Of a stretch of 64,000 nucleotides of DNA, positions 36,001 through 48,600 are shown in pieces. Where the stretch lies: NCBI GenBank assembly GCA_037126765.1, contig JBBCBC010000033.1, positions 15,018,085 to 15,082,084 of the forward strand, given 5' to 3'. Position numbers and translations under genes: made by a program. Within the stretch, counting starts at the first letter, position 1. Each line of letters opens with the position of its first letter. Source of the stretch: Stenogyne calaminthoides (Eukaryota > Streptophyta > Magnoliopsida > Lamiales > Lamiaceae). The notes beneath the pieces are model-generated. The model did not search any database. It had not been told where the DNA came from and saw nothing but the letters and a program-made list of their open reading frames with translations.

Positions 36001-36102
36001 GATTCATTTGCTTGGAACAGTTTATTGTCGAATATTTCCTTCACAAACTTGCCTCCTGTGTTCGTCCCTCCTGAGGCGCTAACCTTGGGCGTGAAATGGT
36101 AA
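33098..36102 (+). CDS. TIN1-like (tunicamycin-induced family) probable secretory protein, spliced
   Basis: Supported exons are 33098-33286, 33602-33928 and 35372-36102. Exon 1 encodes an N-terminus with a hydrophobic run (FQTFLVITIIQSHLLI), a likely signal peptide. Exon 2 contains GPFELWVTGDDD followed by ISLFLP. Exon 3 contains RRILVGEGITAEVKGAEE, EWRIRPTTERVWFEVVARIE and ends LTLGVKW plus TAA. This order (GP-ELW, VKGA, EWR-P-T-R--FEV, final VKW) matches the plant-specific TIN1 family as I remember it, which responds to ER stress. Exon 2 ends in phase 0, while exon 3 needs one more base, so a small exon in the 1.4-kb intron or a sequence error is implied. A MITE sits in that intron. The biochemical activity of the family is unknown to me. 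Confidence 0.7.
34110..34538. mobile_element. Tourist/Harbinger-like MITE in intron of the TIN1-like gene
   Basis: The ends GACGTTTGGTTCACAGG and GCGAACCAAACGGGG are inverted repeats, each flanked by TTA. The interior holds GGATTGATT-type words repeated near both ends. It is 429 bp and non-coding. Confidence 0.7.
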
Positions 36103-37083
36103 GATCGTCTTTTTGTAAAGCTCAACATACATTATTGCAAAATGGTATAGTCATTTTATTGTAACATTGGGTTTGTAGAAGGAACATGAGTTGTGTCATT
36201 GCAGTCATATTTTCTATCATGAGTTATATATAAGATGTAAATAGTGTTGTTAGGACGTAGAGTAACACTCATGTGAACCAGGTTCACACATGAACTCTAT
36301 CGCTATTATGTCTAAAAATTATCACTGTTATGCATAAAAACTTTAACTGTTTAAAAATATAAAGCATTTTCTAAACAATGATTGATTTTGTTCATAACAG
36401 TGATAGTTTTTATACATAACAATGAGAGTTTTTGTATGTAACAGTGATACTTAAACAACCGAGTTCATAGCATGAACCAGGTCTATACAAGTTTTTGTCT
36501 AGGACATATTGCATATTAATGTTGAAAATTGAAAAGAAAAAAAAATTAAAATCACTTTGGGTCCTCTTCCTGCACTTGTAAATTTCTTTGAATTTAAGTT
36601 CATACTTTAAGTTTTGCTACAATCGAGTTCCTATATTGTCAATGCAAATGACGATATAATTGAATATAGGATTATTGTAGTGGTTAATGGGAAAAAAAAT
36701 ATTAATTCACTCTCATCATACTTCGTACAGGTAATGAGACTCAAAATAAGTTAATGATTATCTCATTTTGATTAACTATTTCCTCCCCTATAAGAATTTC
36801 TTCTCCATTATTTCTTAACCATCAAATACTTCTATGCACCGTTCAATTCAAGTATATTTTTTAATAATATTTGTCTCAACTCAAGTACATTATTTCTAAA
36901 AGGTATAAGTTGATCAGTATTACTTCTCACTGAATAAATTAGTTGTTTTCACTAAGAAATATTAGTTGTGCACTGGTTGTATGGTGCAGCGAATGTACCA
37001 TTGTGTTATTTTAGGACAATACACTAATAATTTAGGATCATTCTCATCATAATTCACCATTTATATCTAGGATCAAAGAGTAT
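36103..37083. other. Intergenic between the TIN1-like gene and the NPF fragment
   Basis: No gene is seen. It holds the probable 3' UTR of the TIN1-like gene, a foldback element at 36272-36487, and ordinary AT-rich DNA. Confidence 0.5.
36272..36487. mobile_element. Foldback/MITE-like element
   Basis: It begins with the perfect palindrome TGTGAACCAGGTTCACA (36272-36288) and ends near CATGAACCAGGTC. Internal ATCACTGTTATG words are inverted on the right as CATAACAGTGAT. The whole segment can fold on itself. Confidence 0.55.
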
Positions 37084-37392
37084 TTATGAGTGCTCAAGCC
37101 AATTCCTTCCCCTGAACATAATCCACTTTCTTGTACTAATTATACCAAGATGCACACTACAAATAGACCCAAAATTGATCACACTCAAACCTGCAACCGA
37201 TAGAAATATTTCCAGCTTGTCCTTATTGAGATTGTTACTACCGAACCATCCCCCACTCACCTTATTCACCACTTTCACCGCCACCGCGCTCATGTAATAC
37301 CCGAAAGCAAACGAACACGAGGGCCATGCCCAGAGACTTTCATCCCCAACGAATTCCAACAATCCCACTAGTGTAAATGTGTCAGCCACTCC
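37084..37392 (-). pseudogene. C-terminal fragment of an NPF/PTR (NRT1) transporter
   Basis: A 101-residue frame reads DTFTLVGLLEF, then SFAFGYYMSAVAVKVVN, then SGGWFGSNNLNKDKLEIF and LSVAGLSVINFG. This is the typical last two membrane segments and the intervening loop of plant nitrate/peptide transporter family proteins. The other roughly 450 residues are absent, and the expected MRSLG-type motif is replaced by unrelated residues. It is probably a gene relic. Whole members import nitrate, peptides or hormones at membranes. Confidence 0.7.
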
Positions 37393-39145
37393 GAATGTAG
37401 CGTATCATATTCTGTACATGTTGTATATTTGCGTGGGTAATGGAGTTAATGATAGGTTAGACACACCGAAAAACGATGCTATCTTTAAAGATATAATTCC
37501 TCCCACACAGGTGTAAATGGTTCACAAATAATTAACCTTCCAGGATACAAAACCTATTCCACGAAAATTCGATAGTTACACACGAATTTCAGAAGCAAAT
37601 CACAAGTGTAAAATTCAAAATAGAAGACTCGATATATAGAGAGACTCGACTTTTCAGTGTTTAGAGAAACTTGATTTCTCCATGTCTCGAGAAAGCAAAA
37701 AAATAATCAATAATAAAATAAACACACTTGTTTTACGCAACGAATAACCATGAAGTTGACTTAGCCTTTAACTTATGGTTGAACATGAACACTATGGAAT
37801 CATGTTCTCATCGCGTATGATATCTTGCTCCTTTATTTTGGTAGCACCAATTCGTAATGGGCCTTGTGCTTATCCTGGTCTCGCAAGTACTCTAGGATCT
37901 TACCGACATAATCCCTAAGAAGCGGTCTCTCGCTTCTCTACTTGCATAGGTAGACTCATCAGGAATGTTCACAACGCATCCCACAGAGCTATAAGTCTAT
38001 TAAGGATTTAAAATTCAACCTCAACTTGTTGTGGTAATAGAAAATGCATAGGTCAGATATAGAGCCTTCGAAATAATCTTACCCCCACTATTTCCAGGTT
38101 ATACACTTTGGAATGTATCCATGTTTTCATTTCACCGATATCTAATATTGAATTGCCTTTGAAAACTCAATCTTAAATAAGATGGAGTAGGATTCAATCA
38201 AGACATCTTGTTCAATCGGTAATAGCTCAATTCTCCGCAGACCTTTTATATTTTATCTCCCAATAACAATTTAGCATTTAATTTGTTGGGAGATACTCAA
38301 GCATGATATTCCTCGTTTTGATCATTGCTTCTAAAATGACTATATATTCAAACTTCAACGAAGATAAACAACACAATTTTTCTTTCAAATTTAAGCGGGG
38401 CCTTCATCACCACACTTAACTCTTAAATAATTCCTCAACGAATTATTTGAATAAACGTCTTTTAAATTATATCCAAATCCAAATGGGGCCTTTATTATTG
38501 TCACCCTTAACTCTTAAATAATTCCTTCATGAATTATATATGAGTCAATATCTTTTGAATTGGATTAAAATCGATAACATATTCACAATCGACGGATCCA
38601 TTATTATGGAATAGTTTTTCTAATACATGAAGTATTATTAAAAATAATTCATCCATATAATTACCCGGGAATGATATAGAGCCCACCGCCTACGTGGCTG
38701 ACAATGTGGAAGTGCAACATAAGAAAGTTTACTTTTTTCCTTAATCATCATATATGTATATATTTAGATATTTTGGATTTCATTTAATTTTATACCATAA
38801 TTGTAATATTTTCTTTTCGGCAAATTCTCCTGTGGACCATTTGCACCAATTTAGAATTGGTGCAATTGGATTTTTTTTAGTTTTTTTTTTCAACTTTTGT
38901 TTTCCAGTATTTTTTTCAATTTTCCTTTTAGTTTTTTACCCGACCCGAACTCAGCCCGACTGGTTCATGGTTCACCCGATCCGAATGGGTTTAGTTTTTT
39001 TTTCTTTTTTAGTTTTTTTAAATACTCGTTACGGACTCAACCCGGCCCAATCCGAACCCGGCCCAAGTGGTTCATGGTTCACCCGACCCGAATGGTTAAT
39101 GGTTTAGGGTTTAAGGTTCATGGTTTAGGGTTTAGATAGTACAAA
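37393..39145. other. Repeat-rich stretch, no supported gene
   Basis: About 37470-38265 resembles decayed LTR sequence (GCATAGGTAGACTCATCAGG and GGCCTTGTGCTTATCC words recall copia LTRs). The inverted pair TATCTCCCAA and TTGGGAGATA lies at 38254-38263 and 38286-38295. A degenerate direct repeat of about 90 bp (GGGGCCTT...ACTTAACTCTTAAATAATTCC) starts at about 38396 and 38486. The 38930-39135 part is a GGTTCACCCGACCCGAA-type repeat. Confidence 0.45.
38930..39135. repeat. GGTTCATGGTTCACCCG repeat block
   Basis: GGTTCATGGTTCACCCGA occurs at about 38962 and 39070 and is followed by a TTTAGGGTTTA-type run. A similar block is at 63790-63890 near the right edge of the window. Confidence 0.6.
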
Positions 39146-40603
39146 AAGCAAACAACACAGCAATTATAGTGGTTCAGAGACTCAAGCTCCTACGTCCACT
39201 CTCTCTGATCTTCAGTGAAATTCCTTAACCACTTCCTAAAGATTTCAGGCTAACTCACTGTAGCTTACTCACTTTTCTACCTTGAGTTTTCTTGCTGACT
39301 CACTGCAGCTTACTAACTCAAACACACACAAGTGTTCAGACTACCACAAGTAGCTTACTAACTTCTTCTCTATAGTTTTCTGGCTAACTCACTGTAGCTT
39401 ACTAACTCTTTACAACTTTAACTCACCAACAAATCACACACAAACTACCTTAACAAAGGGTTTGGGTTTTGGGTTGGTTTCCAACTAGGGTGAGATATCC
39501 TTTACAATAAGAATAAATGCAAAGGCTAGGATATCTCTTCTAAGCTTTGGATATTTCTATCAATCTAGACTTAGAATAGTGAGTTCTCTCCAATGTGAAA
39601 CACTTGAGAAATTCTAGGGGTTTCGAGTACTTCAATTTGCAATAATACGAATGAGCTCTTGAGTTGCTTGAAATTTTCCGTAACCTCTCAATGTAGAAGG
39701 TCACTGGTATTTATAGGCAACCTTCACCAAGGTCACTCTTGAAAAACTATCCGTTGGAGGAGATATTATCAAGGGTTTCCTCTTCTGGTGTTTGATGAAC
39801 GACTATATTTAGGGTTTGAACACTCCCTTGCATGTTTTAGGAAATATACAGCCATGTAGCCAATCACCAATTTTTGCAGTCTGGAACTTAGTACTACTGA
39901 CATGATTCAGGGTCCCGCTTTTTTCGATTTTCGTAAAAAGAAAATGTTGTCTTCCTCTCGATTGGTTCTTGTCTTCATGAATGTAGACAAACAAAACGGC
40001 TCTTTTTGGTCAATCTCTGAATGAGACAACCTTAAACAACACTTTTTTTCTTTTGGAGCTTTGTTCATTTTGTCTGCATATGAATGTTTTGGGGCAATAT
40101 CTACTTTTTTACATTCTTGTTAACATTTCCGCGTTTTTCTCAATTTTTGTAGTCTTCGATAGATATTATTCAAATACTTCTATGAACATTCTGGGTTATA
40201 AGACGAGTATTCATCTCTTCTCGAGTCTTCAAAATTCTTCATGACATCTTGAGTCTTGATGTCTCTAGTGACATCTTGAGTTATCAAGATTATCTCGAGT
40301 CTTCATTCTTCAAAGATCTTCTTCATAACATTCAGTTCTACTGATTCTTCAGTTCTTCTGATTCTTCAGTTCTACTGATTCTTTAGTTCTACTGATTCTT
40401 CAATTTACTCAGTACCTTCTGAGTTCTTCAGTAACTTTAAGATCTAACCTGATCTATATCTGCTGACTATACATGGTGCAGATAACTTCCTGAACAATCT
40501 ATACTGAAAACCTGACTCAGTCTATCAAGATTATCCTGAACATGTCATACTCAGGGGTTTTGAGATCTAATCAAAACTTGTTTATTAAAATCATCTCCCA
40601 ACA
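39146..40603 (-). repeat. 3' LTR of element 3, truncated
   Basis: Homology to 51226-53187 begins at AAGCAAACAACACAGCAATT, equivalent to about 51736. The inner end TCATCTCCCAACA is intact. To the left is unrelated GGTTTAGGG repeat DNA. Confidence 0.88.
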
Positions 40604-40617
40604 ATTCCCCCTTTTTG
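40604..40617 (-). promoter_or_regulatory. Polypurine tract of element 3
   Basis: The minus strand reads CAAAAAGGGGGAAT immediately inside the 3' LTR. Confidence 0.85.
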
Positions 40618-40856
40618 ATGATGCCAAAACCATCTTGTTACATTTAAGAAAACCTAACCTATACTCAGGTTTCAGTTTATCTATTACAAACCAAAATGAC
40701 AATTTTTTCAATAATTTCCTTAACAATCTGGCATATCATACGTGTAAAAAGATAATGAGATATTATCTTTGAGCATAAAGATAAATTTTCATTGATCAGT
40801 AGATAAGAATTACAGATTACAATGAAAACCAAAAAAAATTCAGAAGTACAAAGTCT

Positions 40857-43800
40857 TCAGTCTTCTTCCACTTCATCCTCTGGCACTTCCAGGTTGAACA
40901 TTCCGTAGTATCTCTTCTTCAGTTCATCCCTTGCCTTGATGATATCAGGGTTGTTTCCTATTAGGCCTAGCTGGATGGCATACTGGGCTATTTCCTGAGA
41001 AATGACTGCCTCATTTACATAGTTATTCTCAAACCTAGGAGCTGGGTACATGTATGGACCAGGAGCTACTATCTGAGTGTTTCCTTCATCTGCCATGTTG
41101 ATCCAACTTTGCAGGTACTTAGGATAGAAAGTCAGTAAGTACTCAATGAAAGTTTCATTCTTATCCGAAATAGCCCCCTCCATTCTCTCGGGGACCATAA
41201 TAATAACCGTAAGGTTCTCTTGACCTCTTCCCATGCATCATTGAACTATAGAGGCATCCACTTGTCAATATCGCTCCATTTCGAAGTCTTTTCAGACCTC
41301 TCCTTTTTTGTTAAAAACTTTTTAAATCCACCTTTTTTTTCTTTTTTTGTTCGCTTCTTTTCTTTTTCTCGATCGGAATAATATAAAACTGAACACCGAC
41401 ATTTGAAGTAGCGCTTTTTTTCCTTTTTCAATTTGAAGAGCTTTCGAGTTTTCTTGGTATCGAAGGCTTTTTTCTTTCGGTTCCAGATTTCTTCCTTAGA
41501 TTCTTTGAATTCCATTATCGCCTTCCTCAATTCTGAGTAGGTTTTGAGCTTTTTGCTCTTTTCTTCCTTTCTTGTTCCACAAATTCCATAAATTTTCTCT
41601 TTTTCAGTTTGACTTGATCTTCACCGGCTTTGCTTGTCTCAATCATCCTTCTATCACTTTCTCAAGAATTACTTCTTCAAAGGATCCGATCATTTATCTT
41701 CGAAGAAGGTAGGTTTCTCGAACTTCAAACTTCAGTTCTCGGTGGCTTCAATCTCACTTTCTGGAAGCATCCAAAATTTTCTTTCCTTCAAATCTTTTTT
41801 GAGCCTTTCTCTCCAAGGTTTGTGCCAACAACTCACTTAATTTGCCACCGTGCCTTTCCCCTTTTTTCGGCACCATACCTTGGGAGTAGTTGAGTCGATC
41901 AAATATCCATATAGTATTGCTCCTTGCCCTCCATACTACGACTTCCCCGCTAACCGATCATGCTCATCTTCTAGCCATCATGTAGTTCTTGGCCATTGAG
42001 AATTCATCCGAAAGAGGAGCAAACCGCTTTGAGAAGACATCATGCATCATTTCATCTATCTTGGTCATGAAAGAGAGTCCATTTCCTCAATAAATTGCTT
42101 TTTGATCATCGATCATTCTTCTCAATCACCTTGGCTTCAAGATAGGCGCTTCTTTTCTTGATACATCCGCCATGTTAAGATTAAGCTCAGATGCACTCCA
42201 TTAATCTTTCATCTAATGAAGCTAATTTACCTGACAGAGTTGTTTGAAACGTATCAGATGATGAACTCAGGTTCTCCATTTTCTGATTTTGAGCAGCCAG
42301 GACTAACTCCATCTGAGTCATCTTTTTTCGTGAGAATTGTTTGCAAATGCTTGATGAAGAGCTTAGATTCTCAATCTTTTGAGATCGACTTGCCAAGATT
42401 TTCTTCCATCCTCGCCTCTATCTTCTTTAACTCATCCAGGGATTGGTGTGATATCAACCACCGAGTTTGTTCAATATTTTCCAACTGAGCTAGGTGCTCC
42501 AACTGAGCCTCAGTCTGCATATCATAAACATCAGATTTAAAGCTAGGTACTTCAGTAACTTCGGCATAATGTATAATAGTGTCAAAAGGTACCTGAAGAG
42601 TGCTAACTTTAGTCTTCGAGGTTGTTATTTTGATATCGATTGTTCAAGATCGATTCCGCCACCATCCGACTCTTAGTTTCCTTCTTTCTTTCAAAGATCG
42701 GTCCGAGGTTCCTACCCCCCCGATTTCTTTTTCGCAGATCATCTCCTTATCCTTATCTTTGTTTTGATCATGAGAGATGGAAGCATCTACTCCTTCAAGA
42801 GCTTTTCTTTTTCATTTAGCTTTTTTTTTTCACCAAAAAATGGTCATTCATCGAAATCAACAACTTTTCATCCCGAAGCTTTGTTTTTCGAAACTCAAAA
42901 CAACAAGCAATTTTTTTCCACCATCACATTCCCTCTCCTCTCAATGAAGCAATATTCAAAGATTTCTTGAAGTGATTGATTCGAATTATACACAAGTTTT
43001 CAGGGGTTCTCGAGCAAGAACATATCCCGAAGGTCGATAGGCATTCACCGTGGTATCTATCCAAGATGAACCCAACGATTCCCCCTTCGCCATTTAGTCT
43101 CTTCGGCTTCCCTTCTTCAATCTTGGGCTTTAGGAGAATTAGGTTCAGAGTGTATGAGTTTGAGTGATGGATCTAGAAATGGTTCATTGAATATCCAAGT
43201 TCAACAATTCGAGGTTCGATGATCGATCTCGAGTTTGAATCAAGTTTTCTTTCAAGAGGATCCGAGGTCCCTTGAAGATTTTCGTGAGAGATTTTATCCG
43301 AGCTCGTAGAAGTTTCGAAACTACCTCGAGAAAACATGTTCCTCGCTTTCTTGCTCCTATCCACCCAGTTGTTACCACCGAGCAAGAACTCAGAAGTGAG
43401 ATTTCAGCCCTTCTTGTTCGAGTTGAGTTTCTTCTTTCGTTTCCGGCCTCTTGTTCCTATCCAACCATTTTATTTGTTTCAATTGTTTGAAGCCTTCAAG
43501 CTTCGAGGATCCAAAGGCTTTCTTCTTCTTCATTGCTTTCTCTCCTTTCTCCCTTTTAATTTTCATCAGGGCTTTCCCCCTAGCTTGTTTGACTTCTTCA
43601 TCAGTTTCCTCGGTGGATTTCTGAGCGGATTGTCTTGTTTCCCTGACCTGCTCCACCACTGTTGTATCTTCCTCCGTTTCTTCTTCTCCTTCAATCGGCT
43701 TTTTATAGTTCCATTTGATCTCCTCCGAGACTCAAGAGTTTTTCTTTCTTTCCTCTCAAAGTCTTCTTCGTTGGTTTGAACATGATTTTTGACTTTGGAA

Positions 43801-44542
43801 AGGAAGTGGAATCGGCAAAAATGTCCTCCTCTTCTCTGCACGTTTCCAAGATAAATGCAATCTTGGTTGCATGTAGAATTTTTCTCTTGACAACTATAGA
43901 GCCATTCACCTTCTGAATGTGTTTGGCTTGATCACTCACCACCTTGATCAAATAGTGCAACCAATTGAATGAAGTAGTAGGAGAATCTTCAATCCCCGCC
44001 ATTAGCCTTAACTTAGGCGTGCTTATCTACTCGAAACTACCAAATCTACTCATGATTCATTTGCTTACAATATCCAACAATACACGATATTTAGGCTTCA
44101 AATGCTTCTTATTCAGAGTAGCTTCAAATTTTACCAGATGCTCAGTAATTTTATCCAAATACTCTTGTTCCCTACCCATCATGTATACCGTATGGTCTTC
44201 ACCTCTATCACTTAACTCATATATGGCATTTAGATTCTTAGGAATAATATATAATTCCCTAACAAAATCCACATATTTTGTACTATGGTCCAAATGCAAC
44301 ACCGTAATCTTAGACTCTATGCAATTTTCATCATCTAACTGCATATTAGAAACAAACTCAATTACCTCTTTCGCATATTCGGCCTCTGGTTGATTCGCGA
44401 CCAGGCATGTAAGTTTTGTCAAACGTATCATATGCAACGCCTCCTCCTCGTGAGTTGTATTGGACGTGCTTTCTAGAGAGACAACATATTCGTACCATGG
44501 TTTATTTGAAATGGCGAGTTTGTCGTATACAGAGAGTGCCAT
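40857..44542 (-). pseudogene. Extra ORF downstream of pol in element 3 (env-like position)
   Basis: The likely start is 44542 (MALSVYDKLA...), giving a clean N-terminal domain of about 160 residues. This has no family I recognise; it contains WYEYVVSLES and TKYVDFVRELYI. A Lys/Glu-rich stretch with nuclear-signal-like runs (43841-43390), a Gln/Leu-rich possible coiled coil (42396-42187) and a well-preserved C-terminal domain (41234-40857, ending EVPEDEVEED) follow in several frames. If continuous it would encode about 1,200 residues. Element 2 has the same arrangement at 20813-17418. SIRE-type elements have an 'env-like' ORF here, but I see no membrane anchor. Breaks concentrate where CAG/CTG triplets are altered (41240-43960). 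Confidence 0.65.
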
Positions 44543-45271
44543 TTTTGGAGATTTTTGAGTGAAGGGTTTTGAGATAGAAAAAAATGGGCAATCGAGGTTT
44601 CGAAGCAGAGTGTTTTTGAAATAGGGCTTGAATGGGATCTTTTCAATGGATATGGGATTTTGATTTATGGAAAATCGCATAGATGAAGAAATCGATGGTT
44701 GAGATAAAACACCGGCTAAAACGGGTATTTGAAAGGACGGTTTCACAAATACTTAGCCGCCAATTTATCCCTTTTGATGATTAATGAACAGTGCATTCAA
44801 TTACTGTTCCTGCAGACCATTGACTTTCCTCGAGAATTTCAAAAGTCCCGCCCAATTATTTCTTCAGGTATTTTGTCATTTATTGCCAATGATTACTGAG
44901 ATTCAGTTAGACAATAAATGTGATGCATGAGTTAATAACTTCTTCAGACTAATTTTCTCCATCAGTCTTACTGAGTTTTGACCTTGATAAAATGTCAAGA
45001 TAATAATCGAGTAATCGAACTTCAGATTACCGAGTTTCCTAAGACTTCGATTGTTCAGACTCTCAATTTATCCCGAAGTTTTTCAAGAAACCCGAAAAAC
45101 TTCATGCACCTAAAACCTTCAATTTTTTTCAAAATTTGCTTTATTCACCGATCCAACATACCTAATTCAATCGATAGTTCCCGAAATCTTGATTCAAATG
45201 AAAGGTTTAGTCAAGATATCATTTCTCTCGCTTATCGAGATGAATTTTCTCCATTCTCGATGTCTTTCTTT

Positions 45272-48200
45272 TCAACATGATCTCTCGGTGAAGGCGATGT
45301 CCGATATCAACATGCTTACATCCGTGTGCACATCGATTTTGTATAATAGCAATTGCACTATTATTATCACAAAATATAGGTACTTCATCGCTATAATCTT
45401 ATAATCCCTTAATTGTTGTTTGAGCCAAAGAATCATGGCACAACAAGTCAACTCCTCGCAGACCATGTATTCAAATTTCTTCAAGAAGATCGTTGCTATC
45501 GATGTCTTTTTTTTTTGAAAACCATGATATCGGGCGAGTTTATTTCTAAGAAATTGACAAGCTCCCGTGGTAGACTTCCCTCGTCAATTCTACATCCTCC
45601 ATAGTCAACATTTGAGTAACCAAGCATTCAAGGTTATCATCACCGATACCATAATCCTCTATTCACAAAGGTTTTTAAGATATTTCGAATCTTTTTTTGG
45701 CGACCTCCATGTGACTAAATTTTTAGATTAACTTGGTATCTAAGACATATCCCAACAACAAATGTTATATCGTGTCCGCTTTTGTTCTCGAAAAAGAGAG
45801 ATATAGAATGATCCAATGATCCTCTATAATCAAGTTAGGATTTATTTGCCTTTGGTTCGTGATCGATCGTGATCGATCCATCTTGTAGTTAGTATTCATA
45901 GGAATTCTAATCGCATTGCAATTTTGCATACCATACTTTGCAATCGATCTCTCGGTGTATTTTGCTTGATTGATGAATATTCTTTCCTTAGTTTGTTTCA
46001 CCTGAAGTCCAAGAAAGAAATTCATCCCCCCATCATTGACATCTCAAACTTTCCTTTCATCAGGGAATAAAATTTTCACACAACTGGTGATTTGGAGATC
46101 CAAATATGATGTCATCCACATAAATCAACAAGTAAGATGTTTTTCCCATCTTCTATCTCGAATGAGTTTTATCAATAGTTCCTTTGATAAAACCATGGTC
46201 GAAGAAGAAAACCGAAAAGGGTATCATACCATGCTCGGGTGCTTGCTTAAGACCATACAAGGCTTTCCCCGAGCACGTAAACTTGGTCATTCTGTTCAAA
46301 CCGGAGGTTGTTCCACATAAACCTCTTCCTTAAGCACACCATTCAGAAATGCACTTTTCACATCCATATGATAGACTGTGAATTTTATGTGGGCAGCATA
46401 TGCAAGAAATAATCTGATGGCTTCTAGTCTTGCAACAGTCGCAAAGGTTTCATCATAATCCAAGCCTTCTTCTTCTTGGGAATAACCTTGTGCTAAATTT
46501 TTGCATTGTTTCTCACAATGTTGTTGTTTTCATCTCTTATTCTTGAACACCCACTTAGTTCCAATCACATTGTGCCTTTTTGTGTCCGTCCACTAGCTCC
46601 CAAACTTCATTTCTTGTGAATTGATTCACTCTTCTTACATAGAAAGAATCCAAAATGAATCTTGTAGAGCTTCTTCAATCTCAATGAGGTTCTTTTTTTC
46701 GGATAGGAAGCAAAGAAACAAAGCACTTTCTCCATGGAACCTTCTTGTTTTGACACCATTTGATAGATCACCCACAACTGACTTGTAGGATGACTATCCA
46801 ACCATTTTCTCCTCTGATGTTCCCCTTCAAAGAGTATCCTCAACATCGGAAATGTTAGGTTCAGCAGCTCATTAAATTCAGGAACAATGTAAAAGGGAAA
46901 GAGAATCATCTTCCTCGTGGAAATTCCATTCGAACATTGTCGAGACATTTGTTCCCCATTGGTTGATAGATTCAGAGTTTGCCTCAAACCAGACCACATC
47001 TTCATCGGCATTACATACCCGAGTCCGAATCGGTGTATGTTCGATTGGTCGCCTTCAGGTTAGGTCAAGTTTGGCTTTCCTTCAAAGGGAGAATTTCCAT
47101 CCCGAGTCTCACTATCCCGAAGTTTTTCCATCCCAACTTTTTATCTCGAGTCCCATTCACTCCATTCATAGAAAGTGACCGACTTCTTCTTTTCATGTTC
47201 GAGGATGTTTTATCATTCTTTTTCAAAGGCTAAGTCCGGTGATTCTCTTTGATCAGTTCTCCCCGAAATCATGTTCCTGCTTTTCTTCCAACACAAGTAG
47301 ATTCATCAAAAAACAACATGAGGTGTTTCCTCCACAATAAGAGTCCTATAGTTGTAAACTCGAAGGCTTTAATCGACTTTCGAATAATATCCTAAAAATA
47401 TCCCTTCATCGCCTTTTATATCAAAAAAGTTTTCAACCGATCTTTACCATTATCAGTATGAAACACTTTCAACTAAACACACACGAAAAGAAAGAAACAA
47501 GAGGCTTCCTTTCATTCCACAAATTTCATATGGAGTTTTTCCTTGATTTTTGGTCAAGATGGATCCGTTTCCGAGAGTAGCATGCAAAGGTTGATAGCTT
47601 CAAATTTCAAAATCTCTTAGAATATCAAACTTCAACAATCATTGTCCTTCAAACCTTCTTTTAGAGTCATATTTTTTTTTTTCAACACCATTCTCATTGG
47701 GGGTCCTTATACCGATGTTTCATGAGCTATTCCATTTGTTTTAAATAATCGATATAATTTGGTTGATAAATTCGCCTTTTTATCCGATCCGATCTTGACC
47801 ACACTCAAATTTTTTAAGTCATCGAGCCTTTTCAAAGAGTTTAGGCAGCTTTTGTTCGAGTCTCTTTCTTCATTCTGAGTAAGAATATGACCCATGTGTA
47901 TCTAGAGTAGTCATCAACTACCACAAGTGTGTATTTTCCGCCATTAGTGCTCACAGTGTTATTCTTGGACCAAAGAGATCCATATGTAACAAAAAAAGTG
48001 TAGTATTTTATCAAGAGAAACATCTACTTTGCTTTTAAAAGATGCTCGATTTGTTTTCCTTTTCCGACAAACATCACATACATGATCTTTAATTGAACAC
48101 TTCATTGGGTAACCCCTCACAAGTGCTAATCTTGTAAGTTTGTTCAGGTTTTGAAGTTTAAGTGATTCAGGTTTTTTGCCACAACCAAACCGGTATCGGA

Positions 48201-48600
48201 ACTTTTTGCAACAAAACATGTATCTTTAGGAGTTGAACTCCAATCGGCAAGATGCACATTTCCTTTTCTAGTACCAGTCAGTAAAATTTTCAGTGAAGCA
48301 TTGTCTTTTACATAACATAAGTTCTTTGAGAACTCAACAACGAATCCTTTGTCACGTAATTGGGTAGAAAGAAAATTATGTTTTAGACCGCATACATATG
48401 AAACACCATGGATATGAACAGAGTCAACTTCAAGAGTTCCATATCCTTCAGCTTTGTCCTTTGGAGTTGTCTCCAAATGTGATCTCGAGGGCCTTTTTGC
48501 TCAACATAGTCAATGATTAGTTGCTTATATCCTGTCATATGTCTTGAACATCCACTGTCCAGATACCATACAGCAGGAGCCAATTCATTTTCCACTCATA
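45272..48600 (-). pseudogene. Copia pol of element 3, broken
   Basis: Protease: WYLDSGCSRHMTG is intact near 48537-48569. The gag-pre-integrase domain with a shared LNFKT motif is at about 48476-48144. The integrase zinc finger is near 48075 (HVCDVC), and the integrase core YTLVVVDDYSRYTWVIFL is at about 47940-47885. RT has YVDD at 46111-46122. RNase H fragments lie at 45484-45272. Domain order PR-INT-RT-RH identifies Ty1/copia. There are multiple frameshifts and stops. Confidence 0.85.
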
